DNA of 64,000 nucleotides, from assembly GCF_030848805.1 (NCBI RefSeq), contig NC_092366.1, forward strand, positions 9,108,496 through 9,172,495, given 5' to 3'. The notes beneath the pieces were generated by a model that ran no database searches, was not told where the DNA came from, and was given only the letters and a program-made list of their open reading frames with translations. Of the stretch, positions 22,600 to 34,082 are shown piece after piece; within the stretch, counting starts at the first letter, position 1, and the number at the start of each line of letters is the position of its first letter. The translations under genes and the position numbers were made by a program. This stretch comes from Temnothorax longispinosus. Taxonomy: Eukaryota; Arthropoda; Insecta; Hymenoptera; Formicidae.

Positions 22600-23690
22600 A
22601 TCATTTCAAATCTTCTTGTGGTCCTCTTCCTCGTCCGTATCCATCAGCAGCTTCTCCTCCATTTTCTTCGCGATCTCAATCGTCCGTATTCCTTTTTGGT
22701 CCCTCGCCTTCCTCCTCTCTCCTTTCTTTTCTTCTTTCTTCTCTCTCTTTCTCTTATCCTCATCTCTACTAACTTATCTTCATCCATCCTAACTCTACAC
22801 CTGTTCCCTTCCTTTCTTCTCGCCCCTCTAACACCCTTCATTTATCCTCCTCACTTCCCAACCTAACCAACATCGTCATCCAATCCCCCCTCTGTCCTAT
22901 TACACTCACCTCTTTTACCTCTACCCTAACCTTTAATACATCCGCAAATAGCTCCTTTACCTTCTCCCAGTTCGTTCCCTTTCCAATCCATCTCTCTCTC
23001 TCTCAATTCTTATAATCACATTCTTCTTCCTTTTCTCCTCCTCCAACCTCCTTCTTCATTATAAATTTTCTTCTAAATTCCATCTTTCCTTCTCCATTGT
23101 AAATTTTTCTCTAAATTCCATCTTTCCTAGTTTATCTCTTTTACCTCTACCTTTACCTTTAGACCTTTCGGAACATTTACCAAACCTCACCGCTTACTTT
23201 CCACTGCCGTCCGCTTCTTCTCACGACTCACCTTCCCTACAGCCACCACGTACTTTCCCTTCCTGTTCACCTCGCTCTACCGATACCTTCCTTCGATCCC
23301 TCGATCACGCCGTTTGCCCGCCGTTACACGATGCGACGCGCGCGTCGGTTCCTTCCTTCGGTCCCTCGATCACGCCGTTTGCCCACCGATACATGATGCG
23401 ACGCGCGCGTTGTGCATCCGCCTTACTCCTTTCTGCCGCTCACGCCTCTTGTGCCATCTCCTCCCGTCAGCCACCTTTTTCTTCGGGCTCTTTTTCTCCG
23501 ACTGTTTTCTCTTGTCTTGCTCCATTTCTTTTCTCACCTCCATTTCCTCCATCTCCTCTTCGCCTTCCTCATGCCTTCCACTACTCCTCCTCCATCCTCC
23601 TCCTCCCTATCACCCTCTTCCAGACACTCTTATCCTCCCTTACTGTGATCCACCTGTTCCCCCGCCGAGGGCTACGGGGGACTTTCCAAG
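22600..23690 (-). repeat. Pyrimidine-rich tract, ~1.1 kb
   Basis: C/T-rich on the plus strand throughout. Read as purine-rich minus strand it gives fragmentary charged frames (E/K/R-rich). Those around 22640-22680 look more protein-like than random, but no continuous gene can be traced. A 65 bp tandem duplication lies at 23285-23411. Confidence 0.6.
23285..23411. repeat. Two ~65 bp tandem copies
   Basis: CCTTCCTTCGATCCCTCGAT near 23286 and CCTTCCTTCGGTCCCTCGAT near 23351 are each followed by CACGCCGTTTGCCC and GATGCGACGCGCGCGT. Confidence 0.8.
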
Positions 23691-23699
23691 TAGTATGAC

Positions 23700-24358
23700 A
23701 TTAATATACTGTTTTGTTTAATATCGCCGTTTTTTTAACTAAAACTTATAGAATTTTTCTAATTTTGTATTTTTAACAGATAAGATCCTTTTTCTTCGTC
23801 AGTGAGTAATAAAATGAACAAATTCTTGTTTCTTTTAAATAAATGTTTAATTTTGTATTAATTTTTACATATTACTTGGGTTGAGTAAGGTAACACAATT
23901 TTATGATATTATTCTTTTAATTGAGTGATACAATAAATATTTTTAAGGAAAATTAAAGCTACTACCACTTCAGTTGGAATAGAAAGATAGATCCTTAAAT
24001 GGGAATACAAAGATACATACTACTTAGGTTTAATTTTTTAAAAGTTTTAAAAATATAAGACGTTTTTTTTTCGAGGTATTTATAGGTCACCCCAAGTGTC
24101 GTATATTAGAAGTACCTGTAAAAATAAATTACTATATTGGCAACATTAAAGTATGTCACAAACCTATTTTTATTAAGAAAAAAATTGAATTCTATTTGTT
24201 TTAAATTAAATTCTGTTTTGCAATATTTCTCAATTAATCATTCATTGCAGGTGCCTGCATACTACTACCTATAACGTAATTAATGCATTACCTGAGTTCT
24301 GAGTTATGATGGCAGAATAGAGCACCATAGTTAAAAGACATGGTATCAATGTTTTTAG
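23700..24358. other. AT-rich intergenic DNA
   Basis: No gene or clear repeat is recognised. Confidence 0.5.
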
Positions 24359-24360
24359 TA

Positions 24361-25241
24361 GGGTAGACCGGGGCACGTTGTCACACATTTGGTTCAATAT
24401 TTTTTGTATTTTTTACATTCAATATTTAAGAGTACTTTGATATGCCAAAATTTCGAGTGAACCCTCAACTTCAATTGGACAGTATCGAATTTTGTGTGAT
24501 TGTTACTCTACAGTTGTTACATAACAATAAATAACGACAGGTCGCTTGTGACAACGTGCCCCGTGACCGGGGCACGTTGTCACATCAAATGTAATTGCAT
24601 GCAAAATGTTATACAAACTGTATTCAACGTAAATATCAATATATTATAGTACGCTGCAATGTAAAAAAGTAAAATCCTTCACAGAAACATTTATTTTATT
24701 TCAAAAAAGTACAAAAAGCATGAAGTTTTCGTCTTAATCTAAATACAAGAATTTCACTCGAATGCGCAAGTTGCAATAAGTTATTGATACACATTTTTTC
24801 TTTTATAATCATGTCGGTGATTAAACATAAAATATTTTTACTCGTTATCGTCATTCAAAGATTCGCAATAGATTCCCATCAAATTCATGACAACATGCCC
24901 CGAGGGCATTTTTTTACTTTAAGGCCGACACGTTTGAGATATTCATAAGGTTAAGTACTGCACGCGGTAGGTAAAAGTACATGCTTTAAGATAATATAAA
25001 GGTCTATTCTGAAAAAACATAAGCTTCATGTCCAGTACGTTGAATATTAGACAATAAAATTTTACTTACGGTCGCAAAAAACTTTCAAGTTGATTTTACG
25101 TCAACACGGCTGGAGCAATCTCAACACTGTAAACACACCAAAAATGGGCATACACTAACACGTTTTGGGAATGACGGGTGCTGCTCTGTGGTTATTAGTT
25201 TTTTAAATAAAGCCGATGTGACAACGTGCCCCGGTCTACCC
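24361..25241. mobile_element. GGGTAGACCGGGGC element, copy 1 (881 bp)
   Basis: Terminal inverted repeats start GGGTAGACCGGGGCACGTTG and end with the exact complement, with TA on each side. A perfect head-to-head palindrome lies inside at 24547-24584 (TGTGACAACGTGCCCCG-TGA-CCGGGGC...). This looks like two element ends fused. No open frame is present. The superfamily is not determined. Confidence 0.8.
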
Positions 25242-25453
25242 TACTTACTCTGATACGGCTAATCAACGATTTGCGACAAAAATAATTTATACTGTTACTA
25301 TGCAAACGTACATGCAAACAATCACGAGACAGCTTCCTTTGTTAAATGCGTGTATAACATGAGAGAGAAGTGACGTGAACAAAGAGCATAATATGATTAT
25401 GATGATATCGGATTGTCAGTTGATAATGCTGGATTGTCAAACGAGTTGTGTAA

Positions 25454-26354
25454 GGGAGACCGGGGCGAAGTCGTCACTATTTTTTCGGTGCCGATTTTTA
25501 ACAACAAAACAAATAATTTTAGTAAAATGTTGTATACCGCGTTGTAAAGAGTAAACCCTTAGCTACAAAATTTATATGGACATTTTTGGTCTACGTCGCT
25601 TTATTCAACTGGTGTAGAATGAAAACGACAAAGGTGCAAAAATTGAAATGTCAAAATTGCCAGGGCGGAATTGTCACTCCATTCTCGGACTAAATTTTAA
25701 ATAAAAATTCATAATCCAATTATGAAAAATGATAGGATACATTTTATTAATTATTTTTTAATAAAAAACTGGAAACATTAATTAAAAACACGATGGCGGA
25801 AAATAATTACAAGAAAAGCGCACGCACTTATGTGCCTTACGCTCGCACGTTTCTCGTCTGCTCTATTCTGTCATATCTGAGCACACGCAGCACATATTAT
25901 CCTAGTCCTCGCCGGAATCCGACCACTGCTGCTTCTTTGACTTTGATTTTCGTCGGAGACCTCCATGATATGGCTTGGTGACGACTTTGCCCCAGACACA
26001 AGTTTCAAGTTTGGTAGCCCATAAAATATTAGAAATCAATGAAAATAAAAAAAAACTTCACTGGATTCGTGTTTAGCACGTTATTACTCTTTAGAATCAC
26101 TTACTTTGAGATTCGGAGACACAATAATATTTAAGATATTACAAATTTTCAACGCGCAAAAAATTTTACTTTTGACCTCCAAAAACATGTTTGCCTCGAT
26201 AAGAATCAACATGGCACATAATCTCACTAAACTCCGGTGGTCACGTGAGCACCATAAGCCGCGTTTACAGTATTAATGGTGAGTTCACACAAATACAGAT
26301 TTCGAGATAATTGCAATGACTCCGTCCCAGTGACGACTTCGCCCCGGTCTCCCC
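25454..26354. mobile_element. GGGAGACCGGGGC element, copy 2 (~900 bp)
   Basis: It begins GGGAGACCGGGGCGAAGTCG and ends with the complement. Its interior matches the interior of copy 3 (57469-59023) in inverted orientation. For example, GGTCTACGTCGCTTTATTCA near 25590 corresponds to sequence near 58875. It preserves the uninterrupted version of the site where a SINE entered copy 3. Confidence 0.8.
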
Positions 26355-26513
26355 TATAGGTATATTAAACTAATCTATATTGATCGCGTTGCATTTACTA
26401 TACATTGTAATTTGCAACAATTAAGACTTAGCTCGTATGTAGAAATTACAAATCGTTTCTGTGAGTTACGGCGTCAACATTTTATGGTAACAGGTAAATG
26501 TTTATCTTTACTC

Positions 26514-27374
26514 AGCCTCCACCAATGACCTTGACTTTGACATATGTTGTCAAGGTCACCCTCCTGAGTAATCTTTAAAAGCTAGGTTTTACCCGTTGTT
26601 CTTTACTAAAAAGTATTAACAAAAAAATTTATTAAATTAAACACTTAATATCTATAACAAAAATAATTTATTAAAGCAGGGAATAGTTGGTATACTAAAA
26701 AATATACATACCTATAATTTTATATTTTAAAAAGTACAAATACAAAGTATTCTTTGCTTTAACAATGGCAAAAGCATATAAATTGTTGTTTTTCATTATG
26801 GTACGGTTCCACATGAGTTTGCGACTTGCCACGCGTCTCACGTATATGCGGAACGAGGTCTATAAGAGAAGTAATTTGCTAATATGTGTGTATAGACAGT
26901 ACACATGTAGACTTGTAGGAATGGACCTCGGTTCGCGTGGAAAGTTGTAAACCCCAACTGTACATACCTAATTAATAATAAACCTCGTTTCGCTTTATAA
27001 GCAGGAATGGGATGGGCTGGATTTCATTTTGCGTAGAAAGTACAATGGTGTCCAGAGAATTATCCACGCGAAGCAAAGGCCATCCCATCCCTGCTTACAG
27101 GGCGAAACGAGGTCTATCATTGTACGGTTCGGATTTTCAACTTTCCATCCGAGGTCCTCCACCTACCCCCGCCTACATATGTACTATCTATACAGTATAC
27201 ACACATATCAGCAAATTACTTCTTTTAGCACTAAAACACAAACTGTTATATTTCATAAACTTTTTTGCTGATAACTTTTTAATAAACAACGAGCGACGGC
27301 TAAAATCTTCTGAAGGTTACTCAAGATGGTGACCTCTGTAATATATGTCAAAATTAAGGTCATTGATGAGGGCC
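26514..27374. mobile_element. ~860 bp imperfect foldback element
   Basis: The left end AGCCTCCACCAATGACCTTG pairs with the right end CAAAATTAAGGTCATTGATGAGG. Inner blocks pair too (GTAATTTGCTAATATGTGTG near 26870 against CACACATATCAGCAAATTAC near 27200). A second MITE sits in the centre. The element directly abuts the left end of the 7.1 kb DNA transposon. Confidence 0.75.
26981..27114. mobile_element. Nested palindromic MITE (~134 bp)
   Basis: AACCTCGTTTCGCTTTATAA with GCAGGAATGGGATGG on the left is mirrored by CCATCCCATCCCTGCTTACA and GGCGAAACGAGGT on the right. It lies at the centre of the surrounding foldback. Confidence 0.8.
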
Positions 27375-27424
27375 GTGTAAACTTTCATCAATTTTATTTC
27401 CTCAACAAAAAGAATTGTGCAGCA

Positions 27425-27725
27425 CATATTGGTTGACCAACGGTTGGTTTTTAATCGGAAGCATCGGCGTTGGGGAAACAATGTTGGACCGACATTGTTA
27501 AAATGCTACAATCCAATGAATCGTTAGACAGACTTTCTTTTTTATTTATTTAATACGAATTAAAAGGCATTGTTGTTTTTTTTACAAATTTTAACTGTTT
27601 TGAAATAGCCTACAGTATTTTTAACTATTTTTAGTGTATATTATTAATCGATTGACAACGCAATACCAACCGTTTGTTAAACGACATTTAGCCGACATTG
27701 GATCATTGTTTGATAATCGATGTGC
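27425..27725. repeat. Left subterminal repeat cluster
   Basis: Repeated words in both orientations include TTGGTTGACCAAC, CAACGGTTGG, ACAATGTTGGACC, CGACATTGT and CGACATTGGATCATTG. They match the words at the right end. Such subterminal clusters bind element-encoded proteins in CACTA transposons. Confidence 0.65.
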
Positions 27726-27843
27726 AACGAAGACAGAGTGATATGCTTACAGCGGCGCTGTGAGCGGACCGCAGGGCGGGCGCGCCGGGCGCGCAGTCAA
27801 GAAAAGAAGATCGCGTGTTTTATGTTTTATTGGTGCTCGTGCT

Positions 27844-28031
27844 CGATCGTGTCAGTGCGTTGTATTGCGTTTTATTAGATAAACGTGCCGTATTGCACTG
27901 TGTCAAGAAGTATATATAAGAGCCAACTTAAGAAGAAGAAGCGTTTTAGATTATTTAGACCAGGACACAGACGTTTAATAATTAAAATAAGAAAAAGAAG
28001 AGTCGTGCTCTTGCTTTTAATTGGATTGCAG
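27844..28031 (+). promoter_or_regulatory. Transposon promoter and leader exon, unit 1
   Basis: It follows a very GC-rich segment (27754-27800, GGGCGGGCGCGCCGGGCGCG). GTATATATAAGAGCC near 27910 is a good TATA box. About 100 bp of leader follows, ending in a strong donor, GCAG|GTGAGTAAC (GT at 28032). The matching acceptors are at 29038 (transposase) and 31179 (DUF4806 gene). The 65-codon open frame over it is unlikely to be a protein. Confidence 0.65.
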
Positions 28032-28152
28032 GTGAGTAACTTTTTTATTTGTTTATATAAAGAAATTTATGATATTTACTGACAGTTAACAACGGAAATA
28101 AGTCATTTTTAACCTAAAATAATCGTATTTGCTTGGCAGAATAAATTATATT

Positions 28153-28333
28153 CGATCGTGTCAGTGCGTTGTATTGCGTTTTAGATAAACGTGCCGTATT
28201 GCACTGTGTCAAGAGGTATATAAGAGCCAACTTAAGAAGAAGAAGCGTTTTAGATCATTTAGACCAGGACACAGACGTTTAATAATTAAAATAAGAAAAA
28301 GAAGAGTCGTGTTCTTGCTTAATTGGATTGCAG
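28153..28333 (+). promoter_or_regulatory. Transposon promoter and leader exon, unit 2
   Basis: A near-exact tandem copy of unit 1, period about 309 bp. It has its own GGTATATAAGAGCC TATA box (near 28215) and its own GCAG|GTGAGTAAC donor (GT at 28334). The duplication extends on to about 28457. Confidence 0.7.
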
Positions 28334-28750
28334 GTGAGTAACTTTTTTATTTGTTTATATAAAGATATTTATGATATTTACTGACAGTGTTAACAACGGA
28401 AATAAGTCATTCTTAACCTAAAATAATCGTATTTGCTTGGCAGAATAAATTATATTAAAAAGTTAAACGTAGCGTCAAAAGCATAGCCAGTATAAAATCG
28501 TTCAATAATTTCTTTGACTTTTCTGAAGTACTTTATACGGCAAAATTATGATAATCCTTAATTGTAAGGCAAAACATGATATATTTGCACAGTTCACGCG
28601 ATAAATATATATTGCCTATATCATTGATCATTGCATGATTAATGTAATCAAATTCTGGTAATTAAATTATAAAAATAGGATGAAATTGGAAACACTTTCA
28701 TATAGTACCTCTTTTCTCGAGACTGATATACATTACACATTCACATTTTT

Positions 28751-28980
28751 TATTAATATTATTTCTATGTTCTTTTCTATGTTCTAATCTTTTCTTTAGC
28801 AATTTCTGATATATGTGTCATTGTCCTATGTATTATCCTATGTATCATCATGTGAATATTTATTAATATTATTTCTAGGTTCTTTTCTATGTTCTAATCT
28901 TTTCTTTGGCAATTTCTAATATGTGTGTCATTGTTATAGTCCTATATGTATTATATCCTATGTATCATTATGTGAATATG
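28751..28980. repeat. Two ~110 bp tandem copies in the leader intron
   Basis: TATTAATATTATTTCTATGT with a TTCTAATCTTTTCTTTAGCA block begins at 28751. It recurs at 28861 with few differences. Confidence 0.7.
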
Positions 28981-29044
28981 ATGCATATTCATAATTAATA
29001 TCACGTAATTTTTAATTAATTACGTATTTTTATTGTAGATAAAA

Positions 29045-31087
29045 ATGGCACAGAGAGCCCGGAAGTATAGAGAAGTTAGGAAAAGGGTAAAAGCCCATAT
29101 GAAAGAATTTTTGAAGGAATTGACTGATAATAATAATGAAAATATAAATGACAATAATTATGATAATAATATAAATAAAAATAATTGTCATTTATATGAA
29201 GATAGTTTGAATGATTCAAAAAGTAGTGATGATATTAATGACTATTGTGAAGATTGTAATAGTAATTTTGATAATGAGTCTGCATCATCTTCAGATGACA
29301 ATATGTCACAAAGTAGCAGTGATACACCTGTAAATAGTAAAATACAAAAATGGTGTATAGAAGAAAATATTAAGCATTCATCGATAAATAAATTATTAAA
29401 AATTCTGAAAGAGTACACAAATATTGAAAACCTTCCCAGAGATGCACGTACTCTATTAAAAACAAGTAGACAAGCACTTGTAAAAAAATTAGGTAGTAGT
29501 GGTGTTTTGCATTATATCGGCATCACTCCCAATTTACAAATGAAGCATAAATATTATGGCGATACTATTCAATTGACTTTCAATGTTGATGGAATACCTA
29601 TATATAAAAGTTCCTCAAAGCAATTTTGGCCAATACTTTGCTATGTTATTGATAAACGATATCAGTATGAGCCATTTTTAGTTTCTTTGTTTCTTGGTGA
29701 AAGTAAACCAGAACCAATTACTGGTTATTTTGAAGATTTTGTACCAGAACTCAAAGAACTATGTGAAAATGGATTTTTCCATGACAGAAGTCAAATGCAA
29801 TTTAAAGTTGCAATCAGAGCTTTTATCTGTGACACTCCAGCACGTTGTATGATCAAATGTTGCAAGTTATTTAATGCATATTCAGGATGTGACCGATGTG
29901 AACAAGAAGGTGTATATATAAATCATAGAATGACATTTCCATTACAAGATGCACCATTACGTACTGATGAAAGTTTTGCTTCAATGTCAGATCCAGATCA
30001 CCATAAGTCAATATCTCCTCTGTCAGAATTAAATATGGGGTTAATTTCTCAAATTCCTTTGGATTACATGCATTTGCTACCACTTGGATGCATGCGTAAG
30101 ATTCTAATGATGTTATTAAAAGGAGATCTACGTGTTAGATTATCAGCTTATTCTATTAAGTGCATTTCCAATGAATTAATTGCTCAGAGAAAACATTTTC
30201 CAATTGAGTTTCAAAGGAAACCACGTAGCTTAAAGGAAATTGCACATTGGAAAGCTTCAGAATTTCGGCAGTTCCTCTTGTATTCCGGGATAGTTGTTTT
30301 AAATAACAATGTTCCTTCCGCAATTTATAAACATTTCTTGTTACTACATGTAGCTTCTACTATTTTATGTAGTACAAGTCTAATTGTAAATTATCTTGAT
30401 TTTGCTTCCGATTTATTAAGATCCTTTGTTAATCACTGGTCTAAATTATATGGTGCTGACACAGTTGTTTATAATATTCATTGTTTAACTCATTTAACAG
30501 CTGATGCAAAGAAATATGGCATTCTTGACACATTTAGTGCTTTCCCTTTTGAGTCTTTTCTTTTTAAGTTAAAAAGACTTTTGAGAACTTCTAGTCAACC
30601 ATTACAGCAAATAGTGAAAAGGCTGTCAGAAAGTTCACATGTATTAGCTACAGAAAACAAAAAACTATTAAATGATTATACAACAGATAAAAAATTTCGC
30701 TATCATGTTGTATTAAATTCAAGTCATTCCGATGGACCTCTAATTAATTTTCCTTGTCATGTACAACAATTCAAGAAGGTAAAAAGCACTGCCTTTACTT
30801 TATCAACGTTTTCCGGGAATAACTGTGTCACCATGAAAGACAATAACATTGTAGTAATTTACAATTTTGTGAAATTGAATAAGGATATATATATTATTGG
30901 ATTAAAATATCTGCAAATAGAAGATATGTACAGTTATCCGTGTCCTTCGTCACTTTTGAAAATATTTAAAGTTTCATCTCTATCCAAAAACTATGAAGCT
31001 TGGAATATCAGTTCTGTTTTCTGTAAAAATGTTCTTTTGAAACAGTCTCTTTTTTCGGTATGTCTTCCTCTTTTGCATACACCATGA
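29045..31087 (+). CDS. TNP2-like transposase (680 aa)
   Basis: The presumed DNA-cutting and joining enzyme of the element, acting in the nucleus. The ORF is uninterrupted. The start is the first ATG, 6 nt after a polypyrimidine/TAG acceptor (29037-29038). Residues 1-30 are basic, and ~31-105 form an Asn/Asp/Ser-rich, low-complexity acidic stretch. From ~110 the sequence is folded: a helical N-terminal region, then FNVDGIPIYKSSSKQFWPIL, LFLGESKPEPITGYFEDFV, AFICDTPARCMIKC, YSGCDRCEQEG, QIPLDYMHLLPLGCMRK, KPRSLKEIAHWKASEFRQFL and FSAFPFESFL. These blocks match the TNP2/EnSpm-type transposase family common in invertebrates. The carboxylates around NVDG and CDTPAR are candidate active-site positions, but I cannot assign the triad by eye. 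It ends LPLLHTP. It may be active. Confidence 0.85.
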   Translation: MAQRARKYREVRKRVKAHMKEFLKELTDNNNENINDNNYDNNINKNNCHLYEDSLNDSKSSDDINDYCEDCNSNFDNESASSSDDNMSQSSSDTPVNSKIQKWCIEENIKHSSINKLLKILKEYTNIENLPRDARTLLKTSRQALVKKLGSSGVLHYIGITPNLQMKHKYYGDTIQLTFNVDGIPIYKSSSKQFWPILCYVIDKRYQYEPFLVSLFLGESKPEPITGYFEDFVPELKELCENGFFHDRSQMQFKVAIRAFICDTPARCMIKCCKLFNAYSGCDRCEQEGVYINHRMTFPLQDAPLRTDESFASMSDPDHHKSISPLSELNMGLISQIPLDYMHLLPLGCMRKILMMLLKGDLRVRLSAYSIKCISNELIAQRKHFPIEFQRKPRSLKEIAHWKASEFRQFLLYSGIVVLNNNVPSAIYKHFLLLHVASTILCSTSLIVNYLDFASDLLRSFVNHWSKLYGADTVVYNIHCLTHLTADAKKYGILDTFSAFPFESFLFKLKRLLRTSSQPLQQIVKRLSESSHVLATENKKLLNDYTTDKKFRYHVVLNSSHSDGPLINFPCHVQQFKKVKSTAFTLSTFSGNNCVTMKDNNIVVIYNFVKLNKDIYIIGLKYLQIEDMYSYPCPSSLLKIFKVSSLSKNYEAWNISSVFCKNVLLKQSLFSVCLPLLHTP

Positions 31088-31185
31088 TAGAAAAAAGGTA
31101 TATACTAAGATTAGAGATTGTTCTTATTATAATATCTAATACAATTATGTAATATTTTATGTTTTCTTTTTATTTATAGATAAGA

Positions 31186-33120
31186 ATGTTTTCTGTAGTG
31201 GATTTTCCTGAAGAAGAAACTTGTGAAGTGATACCAACTTCCTGGTTGACTGATGGAAATCATAAAACTTTTTATCCTCAATATAAAGGAACTCGATTTT
31301 GGAAAGCAGTTACAACTTTTGAAACACCAAAATCATATTGGAAGACACATTCATGTCGAGTTTTGTATCAAACAGGTAAATATATTTTTGAATAGACTTT
31401 TAATATTGACTGTTAACATAATTTTTAAAATTAAAATTTGATTTTTATTTTATTATCTCTTTTCTCACAAAAATTAAAAATTCTGTTTGATACGAAATTA
31501 ATTAGTATAATTTGCAGATCTGTTAGCAAAAGCTAAATCAAAAAGAGATGGATATCAGTATTTAGATACTGATGAAATTCAAACAGGCACGGAGGTGCCT
31601 GATGAGGTAATCGCCGAGAACCAATTAAAGAAAAGAAAACGCTTTCCAAATCAGCGTTATGCTGATGTATCCAAATCAGCTGATGTATCTGCATCTGAAA
31701 AATCATTTAATGAAGCATCTTCATCTAGTGAAACTGATTATGAGATAGATAGAAATCGGAATTCTATTTCAAAGAATAAAAAGAAAAGCAAACTTTTACC
31801 TGAACCAGATCCTATTCAGTTACCGGCTAATAATAATAATATCCAAAGTAAGTAACATAAAACAAATATTTTTATGTTTTTAGTAAATTATAGAATTTTT
31901 TGATAGCTTTTTTTGATTTATGTTTATAGATAAAGAAATGAGTTCGCATTCTTCTGTACTTACTAAGCCAGCGGCAAGAGTAGCAACAGCGTCACAATCG
32001 CGAGCAAATACAAGTTTATATGAAGGTAAAATAAGCTTTTAATAATAATAAAAATATCCAAAGTAAGTTACATAAAACAAATATTTTTATGTTTTTAGTA
32101 AATTACAGAATTTTTTGATAGCTTTTTTGACTTATGTTTATAGATAAAGAAATGAGTTCGCATTCTTCTGTACTTACTAAGACCACGGCAAGAGTAGCAA
32201 CAGCGTCACAATCGCGAGCAAGTATAAGTTTATCTGAAGGTAAAATAAGCTTTTATACTATCATGGAAAAATCAATACTGACTATTACAAACATTAAATT
32301 GCTGATAATTAAACATGCTTTCAGGTCAATTCAAGAACTTAGTTACTACATTTGAAGATATTAAATTTGACATAAGCAGCATAAAAAAGGACATCAATTG
32401 TAAAAAAAAACTGCTCAGTGACAACGTTGCAGAGGAAAAGTTACCTGAGGAAACAGAGACTCTTATACCTGCCTCGTCATTGAGGAATCTGTCAAGTTTC
32501 AATGAATTTTTGAAACAAAAATCTATTTTTGAACTTTACGTAAGCAATTATATATGTTGATTTGTTTTCTTTTTTAAAATTGTAAAAACTTTGTTTTGTT
32601 TTTCCAAAACTGTTCGTATTTTGTTATAAAAAAAATACTTGTTATTCAAGGAATGTCTTCAAAAAAAATTATCCAAAAAATTAAGGTTATTTTATTTTTG
32701 TTCTCAGGTTAATCATTTTCGCCGCCTTGGAGGAACTTCGCAAGCGGATCACACGCGGAGGATTCTCAGACGGATTATCCATAATGAATTAGCACAAAAA
32801 TTAAACTGGGCAGGAAGAGGAGCCAAAACAAGTCTTCAATCTTTTGATGCCATATGCAAACTCATCCTTAGTAAGTCTATAATTGCAAGTGATTCTTTAA
32901 AATAAATTGTAATGCAATTTTCATATTGTAAAATTGAGTTTTCTTATACTTCATAGGATCAGCAAGCACTAATCAAGAAACATCTTATAAAATAACCGAA
33001 GAAACAATTAAATCTTGGTTACGTTATGCAATGGATCGAGATGGTGGTCGAAACAAAAGGAAGGAAACTATAAATAACAACCAGACTGATGAAGCACAAT
33101 CAGAAAGTTATACGAGTTAA
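31186..33120 (+). CDS. DUF4806 protein, seven exons (417 aa)
   Basis: Second gene of the element. Exons by splice sites and phase: 31186-31375, 31518-31847, 31930-32025, 32144-32239, 32325-32539, 32708-32870 and 32957-33120. They total 1254 nt in one open frame. The ATG follows an acceptor (31178-31179) by 6 nt, as in the transposase. The N-terminus MFSVVDFPEEE...VIPTSWL and an FWKAV...W block form the conserved start seen in this family. The middle is Ser/Lys/Glu-rich with a KKRKR basic cluster, a possible nuclear signal. Exon 5 may form a short coiled coil. Residues ~310-380 (HFRRLGGTSQADHTRRIL, NELAQKLNWAGRGAK, a SWLRYA helix) are the DUF4806 domain. Exons 3 and 4 are tandem duplicates. 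Its function is unknown; I infer DNA binding to the subterminal repeats. Confidence 0.85.
31848..32250 (+). repeat. Tandem exon duplication, 214 bp period
   Basis: Exon 3 (31930-32025) and exon 4 (32144-32239) of the DUF4806 gene are each 96 nt. They share flanking intron sequence, including GTTTATAG before and GTAAAATAAGC after. They differ at only a few codons (for example KPAARV against KTTARV). Both keep the frame. Confidence 0.85.
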
Positions 33121-33870
33121 GAATTAAATTTTTTAATGTTTTCTCTTTCTATGAAAAAATTACTTTTTTTTATTTGATTTTCGATTTGCCATAAATCATG
33201 GAAAATGATTACTTTTTACAGATATTAAATTACTTTAAATTACTTTATATTAAATTACTTTGAGGATATCAATTATGATATTTCTTACTTTGCTCTTGAT
33301 AAAAATGATACATTTTGCTGCTTTCTTTTATTGTGCACAATAGTTTGTTTACTTTGTGACATTATTATTTACTGTTAAAAACATTAATATTGCTAGTTAG
33401 TATAATATATCAATTGCATTTGAGACTAATATTGTTAGTTTTTTTTTTTTTAAATAATTTATAACTGTGCAATTTTGTAAAAGTTTCTGCTAAACTTTAG
33501 AAGTTAAATATTGTTCGTAACGTTTTGTTTAGAAAAATGAAGACTGATCTTAACATATAATATAGTATAACAATAGTTTTATATCGATATAACAAACAAT
33601 ATTTTATACCAAATTATATTACAACACTAATACAAATTATATTATTTTCTTCATATTTATTTTAAATTGTGTACTATTCAGTCTTAGAATTAAAATATTT
33701 AATTGTGTAACTGTTTATTTTATTGCGTGTACTATGTATCATATAATAAAGATAATTCTATATCCGAATTTTAGACATGTTAATTTTATTATAGAAATTT
33801 ATTTACTTTTATACATTCGCTGCTTATAATCTTTACATTTTTGAGGTTTAATTAATATCGATTTCTAATT
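33121..33870. other. 3' untranslated part of the transposon
   Basis: AT-rich with no open frame. ATAATAAAGATAA near 33745 is a likely polyadenylation signal for the DUF4806 transcript. Confidence 0.5.
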
Positions 33871-33875
33871 AATAA

Positions 33876-34043
33876 ATATACGATGTTTAACTAATATTAT
33901 TTTTAATAATATTTGTAAATCTAAAAAATAAAATGGACGTCAATACATGTATGATGCATTTTATACTTATAGCTGTTGTATTTACTAATTACATGTTACT
34001 TATACATTATAATCTTATTAAATTATATAAATTATATAATATA

Positions 34044-34082
<39 letters not shown>

